Under the pieces are notes generated by a model. The model was given only the letters and a program-made list of their open reading frames with translations. It ran no database searches and was not told the origin of the DNA. Shown here piece by piece: positions 48,937 to 58,270 of a DNA stretch of 64,000 bases. Every line of letters starts with the position of its first letter. Positions within the stretch are counted from its first letter, which is position 1. Source of the stretch: Blastococcus tunisiensis (GTDB lineage: Bacteria > Actinomycetota > Actinomycetes > Mycobacteriales > Geodermatophilaceae); the NCBI RefSeq assembly GCF_900112815.1, contig NZ_FOND01000001.1:30806-94805 (forward strand), in the 5' to 3' direction. Both the position numbers and the translations under genes were made by a program.

Positions 48937-50793
48937 TCAGGGTGTGCCCGTGAGCGCGAAGTCGGGACGGGCCGTCCCGGACGGGACGATGCCGTCGGCG
49001 GTCAGGGCGAACCGCAGGATGTCGGCGAACACGGGCGCGGCGACCTGCCCGCCCTCGGCGGCGCTCGTGGGCCGCTCGAGGTCGACGGCCACCACGTACT
49101 GGGGGTCGTCGGCCGGGGCGAACCCGACGAATGTGGTGACGTACCCGCCGCCGGCGTAGCAGTTGCACTCGGGGTTGGCCCGCTGCGCGGTGCCGGTCTT
49201 CCCCGCGACCCGGAAGCCCTCGATCTGGCCGAGGGGTGCGGTGCCGCCGGGTCCGACGACGGCCTCGAGCATGTAGGCCATCCGCTCCGCGGTGGACTCG
49301 CTGACCACCCGCGCGCCCTCGGGGGCCGGCACGTCGGTGACCCGTCCGTCGGGGCCGGTGAGGGAGTCGACGATCCGCGGCGGCAGCCGCACCCCGCCGT
49401 TGGCGATCGCCTGGTAGACCGAGGCCATCTGCAGCGTCGTCACCGACACGCCCTGGCCGATCGCGATGTTGGCCGCCCGGATGCCGCTCCACTCGTCGGA
49501 GTCCTGCAGGATGCCGGCGCTCTCGCCGGGCAGCTCGATGCCGGTCGCCGCCCCGATGCCGAAGGCCCGCAGGTAGTCCTCGAGCTTCTGGTCCCCCACC
49601 TCGCGGGCGAGCATGATCGTGCCGACGTTGCTGGACTTGGCGAGGATGCCGGTGACCGTCCAGTCGACCGGCTCGTGGTCGTGCGCGTCGGTGACGACCC
49701 GGTCCCCGGCCTGGATGTGCCCGTCGACGGACAGCACCGTGTCCGGGTCGGCCACGCCCTCCTCGAGGGCGGCCGCGAGGGTCACGGCCTTCATGACCGA
49801 GCCCGGTTCGAACACGCTGGACACGATCGGGTTGCCGAGCAGGTCGGGGTCGGTCGTCGAGTAGCTCCCGGGGTCGTAGCCGGGGCAGGAGCCCATGGCG
49901 ACCACCTCGCCGGTGGCCACCTCCAGCACCACTGCGGACGCCCTCGTGGTGGCGCCGTCGGCGCAGGCCTCCCCGAGGCGCTGCTCGGTGACGAACTGCA
50001 GGTCCTGGTCGACCGTGAGGGTCACCGAGTCCCCGTCGGTCGCCGGCGTGGACTCGTCGATGCCCGACGGGATGGGGTTGCCCCCGCTGCCGACCTCGAC
50101 CCGGCGGGTGCCCGGGGTGCCGGCCAGCTCCTCCTGGAAGGTCTGCTCGATCCCGGCCAGTCCCTCGCCGTCCCGGCCGACGAACCCGGTCACCTGGCCG
50201 CCGACGCTCCCGGCCGGGTACAGGCGGAGCGGGTCGTCCTCGAAGAGCACGCCCGGCAGGTCGAGCGCGTCGATGGCATCCGTCGTCTCCGGCGGGACCT
50301 GGGTGGCCAGGACGACGTACCGGCCGTCCGCCGACAGCTTCTCGGTCAGCTCGGGCACCGGCACGCCCAGCAGCGTGGTGAGGGCCAGCGCGGTCCGCTC
50401 GGGGTCGGTGACGACCTGGGGGTCGGCCACCACCTTGGACGCGTCGACGGAGTATGCGAACGGATCGCCGTCGCGGTCGAGCACGGCACCGCGCAGGGCC
50501 GCGACCGGGTAGGTCTGCATCCGGTCCGCCGCGGCGGCGCTGGCGTAGGCGGCGCCGTCGACGCCCTGGAGGATGGCCAGCTTGCCGACGACGAGCACCA
50601 GCAGGGTGATCATGAAGGCCAGCCCCCACTGGTTGCGCACCCCCCGCTGGCTCACCGACAGCCCCACGCCGCTGCGCCGGCTGCCGGGCGCTCGGCGGGA
50701 CGTGAAGGGGCCCGGCCGGCCGGTCGACCGGGGCGCGCCCCCGGGGCGCTCGGGTCGGCCCGCGCCACCGGTGCGGCGGCCGGAGTTCGGCAC
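48937..50793 (-). CDS. ftsI: septal transpeptidase FtsI (class B PBP)
   Basis: A 618-residue penicillin-binding protein cross-linking septal peptidoglycan. A basic tail of about 50 residues, one helix (about residues 57-75), the PBP dimer domain, then the transpeptidase domain with SVMK (active serine) in EPGSVMKAVTLAAALEEG, SSN in KSSNVGTIMLA and KTG in VAGKTGTAQ. A Cys pair (ECNCYAGG) after KTG is notable. GTG 50793 lies three bases after the FtsL-like stop. Confidence 0.96.
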   Translation of the reverse strand: MPNSGRRTGGAGRPERPGGAPRSTGRPGPFTSRRAPGSRRSGVGLSVSQRGVRNQWGLAFMITLLVLVVGKLAILQGVDGAAYASAAAADRMQTYPVAALRGAVLDRDGDPFAYSVDASKVVADPQVVTDPERTALALTTLLGVPVPELTEKLSADGRYVVLATQVPPETTDAIDALDLPGVLFEDDPLRLYPAGSVGGQVTGFVGRDGEGLAGIEQTFQEELAGTPGTRRVEVGSGGNPIPSGIDESTPATDGDSVTLTVDQDLQFVTEQRLGEACADGATTRASAVVLEVATGEVVAMGSCPGYDPGSYSTTDPDLLGNPIVSSVFEPGSVMKAVTLAAALEEGVADPDTVLSVDGHIQAGDRVVTDAHDHEPVDWTVTGILAKSSNVGTIMLAREVGDQKLEDYLRAFGIGAATGIELPGESAGILQDSDEWSGIRAANIAIGQGVSVTTLQMASVYQAIANGGVRLPPRIVDSLTGPDGRVTDVPAPEGARVVSESTAERMAYMLEAVVGPGGTAPLGQIEGFRVAGKTGTAQRANPECNCYAGGGYVTTFVGFAPADDPQYVVAVDLERPTSAAEGGQVAAPVFADILRFALTADGIVPSGTARPDFALTGTP

Positions 50794-50796
50794 GGG

Positions 50797-51279
50797 TCAG
50801 TCCCCGGCCGGGGCCGGGGCCGGGGCGGGGGCCGGTGCGGGGGTGCCGCGCAGCACGGCCCCGCCGTCGGGGTCGATCACGAGGTAGCCGGCCGGTCCGG
50901 CCGGGACCAGGCCCGCCGCGACGGCGCCCGCCGCGATCTCGGCCGGCGTCTCCCCGCTGACCACCTGCTGCTCGAGCCGCTGCACCTCCTGGGCGCGGGC
51001 GGCGTTGTCCGCCCGCAGCTGGGTCGCCTTCAGCGAGTCGACGGCGATGGCGGTGTTGAGGACCAGCAGGCCGAGCGTGGTGCCGACGAGCATCGCCACC
51101 ACGAGCAGCACGAACGGCGCCCGGGGGTGCCGGAGCGCGCGGGGGGCGCGGCGCCGGGCCCGCGCCGGCGGGACGCCGGGGACGAGGGTGAGGTTCGGGC
51201 GGGCGGCGGCCCGGGGGGTGGCGCGCGGTGCGGTGCGCGGGGACGCGACGCCCTGGACTCGGGCGGTGGCGCGGGTCAT
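50797..51279 (-). CDS. ftsL: FtsL-like septum formation protein
   Basis: A 160-residue bitopic protein: basic cytoplasmic tail of about 52 residues, one helix ([24 protein letters not shown]), then a short coiled coil ([26 protein letters not shown]) and an Ala/Pro-rich tail. Sequence conservation of FtsL is low; the call rests on topology, size and place between rsmH and ftsI. ATG 51279 overlaps the rsmH stop. Confidence 0.85.
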   Translation of the reverse strand: MTRATARVQGVASPRTAPRATPRAAARPNLTLVPGVPPARARRRAPRALRHPRAPFVLLVVAMLVGTTLGLLVLNTAIAVDSLKATQLRADNAARAQEVQRLEQQVVSGETPAEIAAGAVAAGLVPAGPAGYLVIDPDGGAVLRGTPAPAPAPAPAPAGD

Positions 51280-52268
51280 GCGGCCCTCCGGATGCGTTCG
51301 GCGGCCCGGACGCGCGCGGACGCGGCCCGGGGGTTGACGGCGAGCTCGTCGGCCGAGGCCGATTCACCGCCACGGGTCAGCAGGCGCAGGACCGGGCCGA
51401 GCTCGGGCACCGGCAGCGGGAACTCCGGCGGGGTCCGGTCGAGCGCGCCGGCGGCGAGGGTCTGCTTGACGATGCGGTCCTCGAGGGAGTGGAAGGTGAT
51501 CACCACGACGCGACCGCCCACGGCGAGCGCGTCGACGGCGGCCGGCAGGGCCCGCTCGAGCACCCCCAGCTCGTCGTTGACCTCGATGCGCAGGGCCTGG
51601 AACGTCCGCTTCGCCGGGTGCCCCCCGGTCCGGCGCGTGGCGGCCGGGATCGACGCGCGCACCAGCTCGGCGAGCCGGGCGGTGCCGGTGAACGGTTCGC
51701 GGTCGCGCTCGCGGTCGATGGCCGCCGCGATGCGGGAGGCGAAGCGCTCCTCGCCGTAGACCCGGAGGACGCGCGCCAGCTCCTTCGGCGAGTAGGTGTT
51801 GACGACGTCGGCGGCGGTGCGCGGAGCCTCCGGGTCCATCCGCATGTCCAGCGGGGCGTCCGCGGAGTAGCTGAAGCCGCGGTCGGGACGGTCGAGCTGG
51901 AGCGAGGAGACGCCGAGGTCGAACAGCACCCCCTGGACCTCGTCGATGCCGAGCCGGGTGAGCACGTCGGGCAGCTCGTCGAAGACGGCGGGCACGACCG
52001 TGGCGCGGTCGGCGTGGCCGGCGGCCGCGATCCGCCGGGTGGCCTCGGCCCGTGCCTCGGGGTCGCGGTCCAGGCCGACGAGCCGCAGGCCGGGGTGGGC
52101 GTCGAGCATCGCGAGCGAGTGGCCGGCCAGGCCCAGGGTGGCGTCGACCAGTACGGCCCCCTCGGCGGAGCAGGCGGGGGCGAGCAGCTCGGTGACCCGT
52201 TCCAGCAGGACGGGCACGTGCACGGCCGGGCGCGCGGGGTCGGGCGCCGCAGCATCCGTGCTGCTCAT
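51276..52268 (-). CDS. rsmH: 16S rRNA m4C1402 methyltransferase RsmH
   Basis: RsmH/MraW (330 residues) methylates N4 of C1402 in 16S rRNA with S-adenosylmethionine. [13 protein letters not shown] opens the domain, [16 protein letters not shown] is the cofactor motif (the usual G-x-G-GH is here L-G-L-A-GH), then [19 protein letters not shown] and [18 protein letters not shown] 52268 has GGCAGGA upstream; the frame stays open further upstream in GC-rich noncoding DNA. Confidence 0.96.
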   Translation of the reverse strand: MSSTDAAAPDPARPAVHVPVLLERVTELLAPACSAEGAVLVDATLGLAGHSLAMLDAHPGLRLVGLDRDPEARAEATRRIAAAGHADRATVVPAVFDELPDVLTRLGIDEVQGVLFDLGVSSLQLDRPDRGFSYSADAPLDMRMDPEAPRTAADVVNTYSPKELARVLRVYGEERFASRIAAAIDRERDREPFTGTARLAELVRASIPAATRRTGGHPAKRTFQALRIEVNDELGVLERALPAAVDALAVGGRVVVITFHSLEDRIVKQTLAAGALDRTPPEFPLPVPELGPVLRLLTRGGESASADELAVNPRAASARVRAAERIRRAA

Positions 52269-52705
52269 CGTTCCTGCCTCTCGAACGGTCCGGGGGTGGC
52301 TGCCCGGATGGTGCCGCGCGCACCGGCCCGGGGGTGGGACGCAGCGGTTCCGGTGGAGCTGGGTGGGGCGGAGGGGCTCTGGTGGGGCCGGGTGGGGATC
52401 GTGGGGCCGGGTGGGGATCGTGGGGCTGGACGGGGATCGTGGCGGGGCGTTCCCCGGGTCCGGGTGGGAGCCCGCCCCCCGCGGGAGCCGCCTGGCGTCG
52501 GGGAAGAGCGCCAGGTGACGTCCCGCGGGGGCGGGGACGGTCCGCCCACCCGCGGGCGGGAGCGCTGGGAGGACGAGGGACCGAGCCGCGGGGAAGGCGG
52601 CTGGGGCCCGGGCGGTCGAGCCGCGGGGAAGGCGGCTCGAACGGTGGTGTCCTCGACAGGTCCGGTTCGCAGGCGTCGCACCAGGAGATGCGGGCAGTCC
52701 CGGGA
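52269..52705 (-). other. 437-base mraZ-rsmH spacer with tandem and hairpin repeats
   Basis: No gene is supported here, though frames remain open by GC bias. It holds G-run tandem repeats (52381-52447) and two exact 20-base direct repeats (52583-52602 and 52618-52637, starting GAGCCGCGGGGAAGG), each able to fold into a GAGCCGC/GCGGCTC hairpin. An rsmH promoter may lie in the last 100 bases before 52268 but no clear boxes are seen. Confidence 0.6.
52381..52447 (+). repeat. 19-bp G-rich tandem repeat
   Basis: The unit GGTGGGGATCGTGGGGCCG occurs at 52391, with close copies at 52410 and 52429, preceded by a half copy. Runs of four G about every 5-8 bases on the plus strand could form G-quadruplexes. 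Confidence 0.75.
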
Positions 52706-53140
52706 TCACGACAAGGTCGGCATCCCCTCGCTCTCCAGGTCGGCGTAGGCCGCCTCCAGCTCGGCCACGTAGGCCTCCCAGTTGGCGGCGTCCCAGATCT
52801 CGAAGCGGGTGTCCACGCCGACGATGACGACGTCGCGGTCCAGCCCGGCGTACTCGCGGAGGCTCGCGGGGATGGTGATGCGGCCGGTCTTGTCCGGCTC
52901 GATCTCGACCATCGACCCGAAGCTCATGCGGGCGGCCATGCGCGCCCGTGCGGTGTCGGAGGGGGCCATGGCGGCCATCGCGGCGCTCTGCTCGGCGACC
53001 CGCGCCATCGTCAGGCCGTAGACGCAGCGCTCCTGGCCCTTCTTGATCACCATGCCGCCGGCCACCTGCTCGCGGAAGCGGACGGGGAGGGCGAGCCGGC
53101 CCTTCTCGTCGAGACGCAGGGGGTAGCTGCCGACGAACAC
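52706..53140 (-). CDS. mraZ: transcriptional regulator MraZ
   Basis: MraZ (144 residues) is a DNA-binding regulator of the dcw operon made of two SpoVT/AbrB-like halves. Each half shows its motif: [17 protein letters not shown] and [24 protein letters not shown] 53140 is chosen as start: AGGGGG lies upstream and the product starts [11 protein letters not shown] as in the family. Three target-like repeats upstream suggest it regulates itself. Confidence 0.96.
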   Translation of the reverse strand: MFVGSYPLRLDEKGRLALPVRFREQVAGGMVIKKGQERCVYGLTMARVAEQSAAMAAMAPSDTARARMAARMSFGSMVEIEPDKTGRITIPASLREYAGLDRDVVIVGVDTRFEIWDAANWEAYVAELEAAYADLESEGMPTLS

Positions 53141-53216
53141 CGGATCACCCCCTGCATCTGTCCTCCACTGGCTCCGCAGCGACCCCTGAACAGTCCCTGC
53201 CTCCCCACCAGGCGAC

Positions 53217-53248
53217 ACAGTAACCCACTGGCCCCCACTGGACACCAC
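53217..53248 (-). promoter_or_regulatory. MraZ-binding repeats and mraZ promoter
   Basis: On the minus strand GTGGT, GTGGG and GTGGG (53248-53244, 53238-53234, 53228-53224) are spaced by exactly five bases, matching the TGGGN-N5 direct repeats known as MraZ targets in Escherichia coli. TACTGT at 53222-53217 directly after them fits a -10 box, so bound MraZ would cover the -35 region. Confidence 0.65.
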
Positions 53249-53397
53249 TCGACGCCGTGTCGTGACCCGGCCGCTCCACCCCCGCCCCGACGGGCCTGGC
53301 ACCCCGCGACGGCGCTGGTCAGGGCTGCGGCACGGCCCCCGGGTGGGCCGCGGTGGGGAGCGGGGGCGACCTCCGGTCGGGATCCGGCACGGACACG

Positions 53398-53403
53398 TAC
53401 GGT
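53398..53403 (+). promoter_or_regulatory. -10 box of a leaderless promoter
   Basis: TACGGT followed by six bases and the GTG of the MoxR gene. The same GTACGGTGGG string and distance occur before the gene at 8936. Confidence 0.5.
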
Positions 53404-53409
53404 GGGGAC

Positions 53410-54393
53410 GTGACGGAGGCGACACGCACCGCCGACGAAGCGGCCGGCCCGTCGGTCGACGTCGCCGCGGTGGGGGCCGGTATCGCGGCCAACATCGGGC
53501 GCGTGGTCCAGGGCAAGGACGACGTGGTGCGGCTGGCGATGGTCGTGCTGCTCGCCGAGGGCCACCTGCTGATCGAGGACGTGCCCGGGGTCGGCAAGAC
53601 CACGCTGGCCAAGGCGCTGGCCGCCTCCGTGGACGCCACCGTGCGGCGGATCCAGTTCACCCCCGACCTGCTGCCCAGCGACGTCACGGGCGTGGCCGTC
53701 TACGACCAGGAGTCCCGCGCGTTCGAGTTCAAGCCCGGCGCGGTGTTCGCCAATCTCGTCGTCGCCGACGAGATCAACCGCGCCTCCCCCAAGACCCAGT
53801 CCGCGCTGCTCGAGTGCATGGAGGAGCGCCAGGTGACCGTGGACGGCGTCAGCTACGAGCTGGCCCGGCCGTTCATGGTGATGGCGACGCAGAACCCGCT
53901 GGAGATGGAGGGGACCTACCCGCTCCCGGAGGCCCAGCGCGACCGCTTCACCGCGCGGGTCTCGATGGGGTATCCCGGCCGGGAGGCCGAGCTGGCGATG
54001 CTCGACGGGCGGTCGACCACCGACCCGCTCGCCGCCCTCTCCCCCGTCGCCGATGCCGCCGCCGTGCGCGACCTGGTCCGGGCCGTGGGCACGCTGCACG
54101 TGTCCGACGCCGTCCGGCGCTACGTCGTCGGGCTGGTGGAGGCCTCGCGCCGGTCACCCCACCTCCGGCTGGGCGCCTCGCCGCGGGCAGGGCTCCAGCT
54201 CCTGCGGGCCGCCCGCGCCTCGGCGGCGCTGTCCGGGCGCGACCACGTGCTGCCCGACGACGTCCAGCTGCTGGCCGCCCCGGTGCTGGCGCACCGGCTG
54301 CTCCTGACCGCCGACGCCGCACTCGGCCGGCGCAGCCCCGAGCAGGTCGTCGCGGAACTGCTCTCCACCGTCCCGGTCCCCCGCGGGCGCTGA
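53410..54393 (+). CDS. MoxR family AAA+ ATPase
   Basis: A 327-residue chaperone-like ATPase. Walker A EDVPGVGKTTLAKALA, Walker B VVADEINRASPKTQSALLE, sensor 1 VMATQNPLEMEGTYPLPEAQRDRF. MoxR ATPases act with the DUF58 and transglutaminase proteins encoded directly downstream, probably remodelling protein complexes at the envelope. GTG 53410 is chosen for the leaderless geometry; the longer frame from 53353 would include the promoter. Confidence 0.93.
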   Translation: MTEATRTADEAAGPSVDVAAVGAGIAANIGRVVQGKDDVVRLAMVVLLAEGHLLIEDVPGVGKTTLAKALAASVDATVRRIQFTPDLLPSDVTGVAVYDQESRAFEFKPGAVFANLVVADEINRASPKTQSALLECMEERQVTVDGVSYELARPFMVMATQNPLEMEGTYPLPEAQRDRFTARVSMGYPGREAELAMLDGRSTTDPLAALSPVADAAAVRDLVRAVGTLHVSDAVRRYVVGLVEASRRSPHLRLGASPRAGLQLLRAARASAALSGRDHVLPDDVQLLAAPVLAHRLLLTADAALGRRSPEQVVAELLSTVPVPRGR

Positions 54394-54399
54394 ACCGCC

Positions 54400-55782
54400 G
54401 TGCCCACACCGGCTGGCCGGGCGCTCTCGTCCCTGACCGTCCGCGGGCGCTGCGTGGTCGCGGCGGGCGGAACACTGCTGCTGGTGGGTGCGCTGCTCGG
54501 CGAGCGGCCGCTGGTGCAGCTGGCGGTGTTCGCCCTCGCCCTCCCGCTGCTGTCGGCGGTCGCCGTGCTGCGGCAGCGGTTCCGGATCAGCGCCCGCCGC
54601 ACCGTCACCCCGCCGCGCGTCCCGCGCGGCGGGTCGGCGGAGGTGTCGCTGGAACTGACCAACACCGACACCAGGACCGGCGGTCTGTGGGTGCTGACCG
54701 AGCAGGTGCCCGCCGGCCTCGGCGCCTCCCCGGGCTTCGTCGTCGAGCGGCTGGCCCCGGGCGGGCGCACGGCACTGACCTACCGGGTGCACGGTTCGCG
54801 GCGGGGCCGGCACGTGCTCGGCCCGCTGCGGCTCCGCCTGGTCGACCCGTTCGGCCTGGTCGAGCGCAGCGCGGTCGGCGCCGACAGCGCCCCGCTGCTC
54901 GTCGTCCCCCGGGTGCGTCCGCTGGGGGCCGGCGGCCCGGCCGGTGTCCAGAGCGGCGGCGGCGACGGCACCCGTCGCACGCTCGCCGTGCACGGCGAGG
55001 ACGACGTGAGCGTCCGGGAGTACCGCCAGGGCGACGACCTCCGGAAGGTGCACTGGCGCGCGACCGCACGGACCGGTGACCTCATGGTCCGGCTCGAGGA
55101 ACGGCCGTGGCGGGCACAGGGGACCCTGCTCGTCGACACCCGTGCCCGCGCGCACCTGATCGCACCGCGCGTCCGGGCGGACCGGGCCGGTGGCGTGGTC
55201 CCCGGCCCCGCCGGTGACGACTCCCCGCCGGCGGACAGCCTGGAGTGGGTCGTGGAGGCCGCCGCCAGCATCGGCGCGGAGCTGGCCCGCAGGGGCGCCG
55301 TGCTCCGCGCCGTCACCGACACCGGTGAGCTGCTGCCGCCGTCCGGGCGCGGGCAGCTCACCACCGAGGATCTCCTCGCCCGGCTGGCGGCCACCGGCCC
55401 GTCCCGGTTGCCGGGGCTGGCCGGGGGCGTGGAGCAGCTGTGCCGGGCCGCCGGCGACGGGCCGGTCGTCTGCCTGCTCGGCGCGGTCGGCCCGGACGAC
55501 GTGGTGGAGCTGATCCGCGGCCGGTCCGGCCCGACCACCGATCTGGCCGTCCTGACCGACATCGAGAGCTGGGCGGCACCGGCGCCGGGCCGTGGACGCC
55601 GGCTGTCGGATGCCTCCCGTGGCGCCCTGACCGCACAGCGGGAGGACGCCGCCGCACTGCTGCGGGCCGCCGGCTGGCGGGTCGCCGTGGCGCGGGCCGA
55701 CACGACCGTCGGTCAGGTGTGGGCCGAGCTGGGCGCGCCGCGGCCGGCGGGGACGCCGGGCCGGCAGGGGGCCCCGGCATGA
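54400..55782 (+). CDS. DUF58 domain protein (MoxR-associated)
   Basis: A 460-residue membrane protein: two adjacent helices (about residues 17-55), an extracytoplasmic-like beta region, then the DUF58 signature DVSVREYRQGDDLRKVHWRATARTGDLMVRLEE near residue 205, related to von Willebrand A domains. It lies six bases after the MoxR gene and overlaps the transglutaminase gene by an ATGA junction. Function of the system is not known; the trio is standard in Actinobacteria. Confidence 0.9.
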   Translation: MPTPAGRALSSLTVRGRCVVAAGGTLLLVGALLGERPLVQLAVFALALPLLSAVAVLRQRFRISARRTVTPPRVPRGGSAEVSLELTNTDTRTGGLWVLTEQVPAGLGASPGFVVERLAPGGRTALTYRVHGSRRGRHVLGPLRLRLVDPFGLVERSAVGADSAPLLVVPRVRPLGAGGPAGVQSGGGDGTRRTLAVHGEDDVSVREYRQGDDLRKVHWRATARTGDLMVRLEERPWRAQGTLLVDTRARAHLIAPRVRADRAGGVVPGPAGDDSPPADSLEWVVEAAASIGAELARRGAVLRAVTDTGELLPPSGRGQLTTEDLLARLAATGPSRLPGLAGGVEQLCRAAGDGPVVCLLGAVGPDDVVELIRGRSGPTTDLAVLTDIESWAAPAPGRGRRLSDASRGALTAQREDAAALLRAAGWRVAVARADTTVGQVWAELGAPRPAGTPGRQGAPA

Positions 55783-58148
55783 CCGGACAGGACGTCCGGC
55801 CGGCGGTCGCCGCGGCGGTGGCCACGTTCCTGGGTGCCCTGGCGCTCGCGCCGGTCTACACCTCGGCGGCCTGGCTGGATCCGGTGCTGATCGTCGTCCT
55901 CACCGTCCTGGCCGGTGGCCTGCTCGCGCGCGCCGCCGGCGCGCGGACGTGGGCCGCGGTCCGGCCGGGACGGGTTCCGCCGGCCCGGGTCGCGGCGCTC
56001 GGGGTGGCCCTCGTCCCCCTGGCCCAGCTGCTGCTGCTCCTGGCGGTGCTCACCACGCTGTTCGCCCCCGCCGAGGCGATCGCCGGGATCGTCCCGACGG
56101 CGGCCAGCCTGGAGCAGCTGGCCGCGGTGTTCGCCGACGGCTCGGCCGAGCTGCAGGAGCAGGCCACCCCGGCCCTGCCCCTGACCGGCCTGCTCTCGCT
56201 GACCGCCCTCTTCGTCGGGCTGATCGCCGTCCTCGTGGACCTGGTGACGGTCGCGGGGCGGCAGGCCACCCTCGCCGGGCTCGGCCTGCTCGTGCTGTTC
56301 TGCGTGCCGGTGGCGACGGTCACCGGCGGCATCGGGTTCCTGGCACTCGCCGCTCCGGCGGCCGGCCTGGCCCTGCTCATGTGGACCGATCAGCGGAGCC
56401 GGCTGGCCGCGGCCGGCCGGCGGAGGCGGGACAGCGCGGGCACCGGTGTCCGGACGGCCGTCCGGACCGGGCTCGCGGCACTGGCCGCCGGCGTGGTGCT
56501 CGGGGCCTTCGTCCCCACCCTGCCGGAGGGCTCCCTGGCCACCGGCCTCGGCGGCGGGTCCGGGGGCGCCACCGGCACGGCCATCGACCCGGTGGCCGCC
56601 ATGCAGGGCCAGCTGACCCTGCCCGAGCCGATCGACCTGCTGCGGGTGGATGCCTCGGTGGCCGATCCCGGCTACCTGCGCGCCGTCGCCATCGACGAGT
56701 ACGACAACGAGGCCGGCTGGTCGCTGAGCAACCTCAGCGGCGAGGAGTCCATCGCCGGGGACGGCCCGCTGGCGCCGCTGCCCGTCCGGCAGTCGACCCG
56801 GGCGGTCACCGCGACGGTCGACGTCCTCGAGCACGACGACCGGTTCCTGCCCACGCTGTTCTCACCCCAGTCGGTCCGCCTGGACGGCGGCGACGAGGCG
56901 GCGGCCGACGGATGGCGGTTCGATCCGGGAACCGGGACCGTCTACGGCCGCGAGGTCACCAGCGGGGGCCTGCGCTACGCGGTGACCGCCAGCGAGCCAC
57001 GGCCGACGCCCGCCCAGCTGTCCGAGGCCCCCCAGCTGAGCCCCGACGACCCGGTGCAGCAGCTGTTCACCGCCCTCCCGCTGCTGGATCCGCGGGTCAC
57101 CGACGTGGTCGCCGGGGTGACCGCGGGGGCGAGCACCCCCTACGAGCGGGTGCGCAGCATCCTGGAGTTCCTGACCGACCGGGGCAACGGGTTCGTCTAC
57201 AGCCTGTCCACCGCACCGGGGACCACCGGCGACGACCTGGTGGACTTCCTGCGCCTGCGCCGCGGCTACTGCGAGCAGTACGCCGGCGCGATGGCGGTCA
57301 TGGTGCGGGCGGCGGGGGTGCCGGCCCGGGTGGCGCTGGGGTACACGCCCGGCACCGAGCAGGCGGACGGCAGCCGGTTGATCACCAGCGATGACGCCCA
57401 CGCCTGGGTGGAGGTGTACTTCGCCGACCTGGGCTGGGTGCCCTTCGACCCGACGCCCATCGCCCGCGACCGCGCGGTCGAGCTGCCGTGGGCACCCCGC
57501 GCCGGCGAGGAGGACGGGCCCGACGACCGGGCGGCGGCACCCGTTCCGACCGCGCCCGCCCAGCCCCTGCCCTCCGCTCCCCTGGACCGTGCCGGGGGTG
57601 GGATGCCCGGGACCCAGCAGGGCGGGACGGGAGACGGCACGCCGTGGCCGCTGGCGGGCGCGCTCGCCGCCGTCGTGCTCGCCGGTGCCCTCGCGGCCGC
57701 GCCGGCCGCGATCCGCGCCGTCCAGCGCCGCCGCCGGGTGGCGGCCGGGACGGCCGGCGCCCTGTGGGACGAGCTGACCGCGACCGCGCTGGACGCCGGA
57801 CTGCGGCTGCACCCGGCCTGGACCCCGCGGCGGGCCGCCCGCGAGCTCGGCGCGGTCCTCGACCGGACCGGGACACCCGGTGCGGGCGGCGAGGCCGTGC
57901 TGCGGCTGGCCATGGCGGAGGAGTCCGCCAGCTACGGGCCGGCCGCCCAGCAGGAGGCGCCCCCCGCGCTGACCGACGCGCTGCACACCGCCCGGCACGG
58001 ACTGCTCGCGGTCCTGCCCCTCGGCGCCCGGGTGCGCGCCCGGCTCTGGCCGGCGTCCCTGGTCAGCGGCGCCGGGAGCCGGCTGGCCGTCGCGACGGCA
58101 CGACGGCTGCCCCGCCGGCTACGGCGCGGGTCGGCCCGCCCCGCCTGA
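55779..58148 (+). CDS. TgpA-like membrane transglutaminase
   Basis: A 789-residue protein: seven or so helices in residues 5-240 (DUF3488), then an extracytoplasmic transglutaminase core with Cys in RRGYCEQYAGAMAVMVRAAGVPARVALGYT, His in SDDAHAWVEVYF and Asp in WVPFDPTP, the full Cys-His-Asp triad. One more helix near residue 630 and a cytoplasmic DUF4129-like tail follow. It probably modifies or cleaves envelope proteins together with the DUF58 and MoxR partners; substrate unknown. Confidence 0.92.
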   Translation: MTGQDVRPAVAAAVATFLGALALAPVYTSAAWLDPVLIVVLTVLAGGLLARAAGARTWAAVRPGRVPPARVAALGVALVPLAQLLLLLAVLTTLFAPAEAIAGIVPTAASLEQLAAVFADGSAELQEQATPALPLTGLLSLTALFVGLIAVLVDLVTVAGRQATLAGLGLLVLFCVPVATVTGGIGFLALAAPAAGLALLMWTDQRSRLAAAGRRRRDSAGTGVRTAVRTGLAALAAGVVLGAFVPTLPEGSLATGLGGGSGGATGTAIDPVAAMQGQLTLPEPIDLLRVDASVADPGYLRAVAIDEYDNEAGWSLSNLSGEESIAGDGPLAPLPVRQSTRAVTATVDVLEHDDRFLPTLFSPQSVRLDGGDEAAADGWRFDPGTGTVYGREVTSGGLRYAVTASEPRPTPAQLSEAPQLSPDDPVQQLFTALPLLDPRVTDVVAGVTAGASTPYERVRSILEFLTDRGNGFVYSLSTAPGTTGDDLVDFLRLRRGYCEQYAGAMAVMVRAAGVPARVALGYTPGTEQADGSRLITSDDAHAWVEVYFADLGWVPFDPTPIARDRAVELPWAPRAGEEDGPDDRAAAPVPTAPAQPLPSAPLDRAGGGMPGTQQGGTGDGTPWPLAGALAAVVLAGALAAAPAAIRAVQRRRRVAAGTAGALWDELTATALDAGLRLHPAWTPRRAARELGAVLDRTGTPGAGGEAVLRLAMAEESASYGPAAQQEAPPALTDALHTARHGLLAVLPLGARVRARLWPASLVSGAGSRLAVATARRLPRRLRRGSARPA

Positions 58149-58221
58149 GCAGCACCCGCCCCGGCACATCCGAGCAGCACCCGCCCCGCCCCGCCCGAGC
58201 AGCACCCGCCGCGGCACGCCG
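58147..58221 (+). repeat. 25-bp tandem repeat, three copies, overlapping a stop codon
   Basis: GAGCAGCACCCGCC recurs at 58147, 58172 and 58197 with an exact period of 25 bases; the remaining 11 bases vary. The first copy begins within the transglutaminase TGA stop. Confidence 0.8.
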
Positions 58222-58256
58222 GGAGCCGCCGTCCGGACGGACGGCGGCTCCCGGCG
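58217..58256. terminator. 18-bp perfect hairpin between convergent genes
   Basis: Arms 58217-58234 and 58239-58256 are exact reverse complements around GGAC. It lies between the transglutaminase gene and the DUF3040 gene, suited to bidirectional termination. No T-run follows. Confidence 0.8.
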
Positions 58257-58270
58257 CAGGCGGCGGGGGG

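Noticed and set aside
52269..52709. An N-terminal extension of RsmH through the upstream spacer
   Set aside because: The added residues are Arg/Pro-rich repeats, while ATG 52268 has a ribosome site and gives the normal RsmH length.
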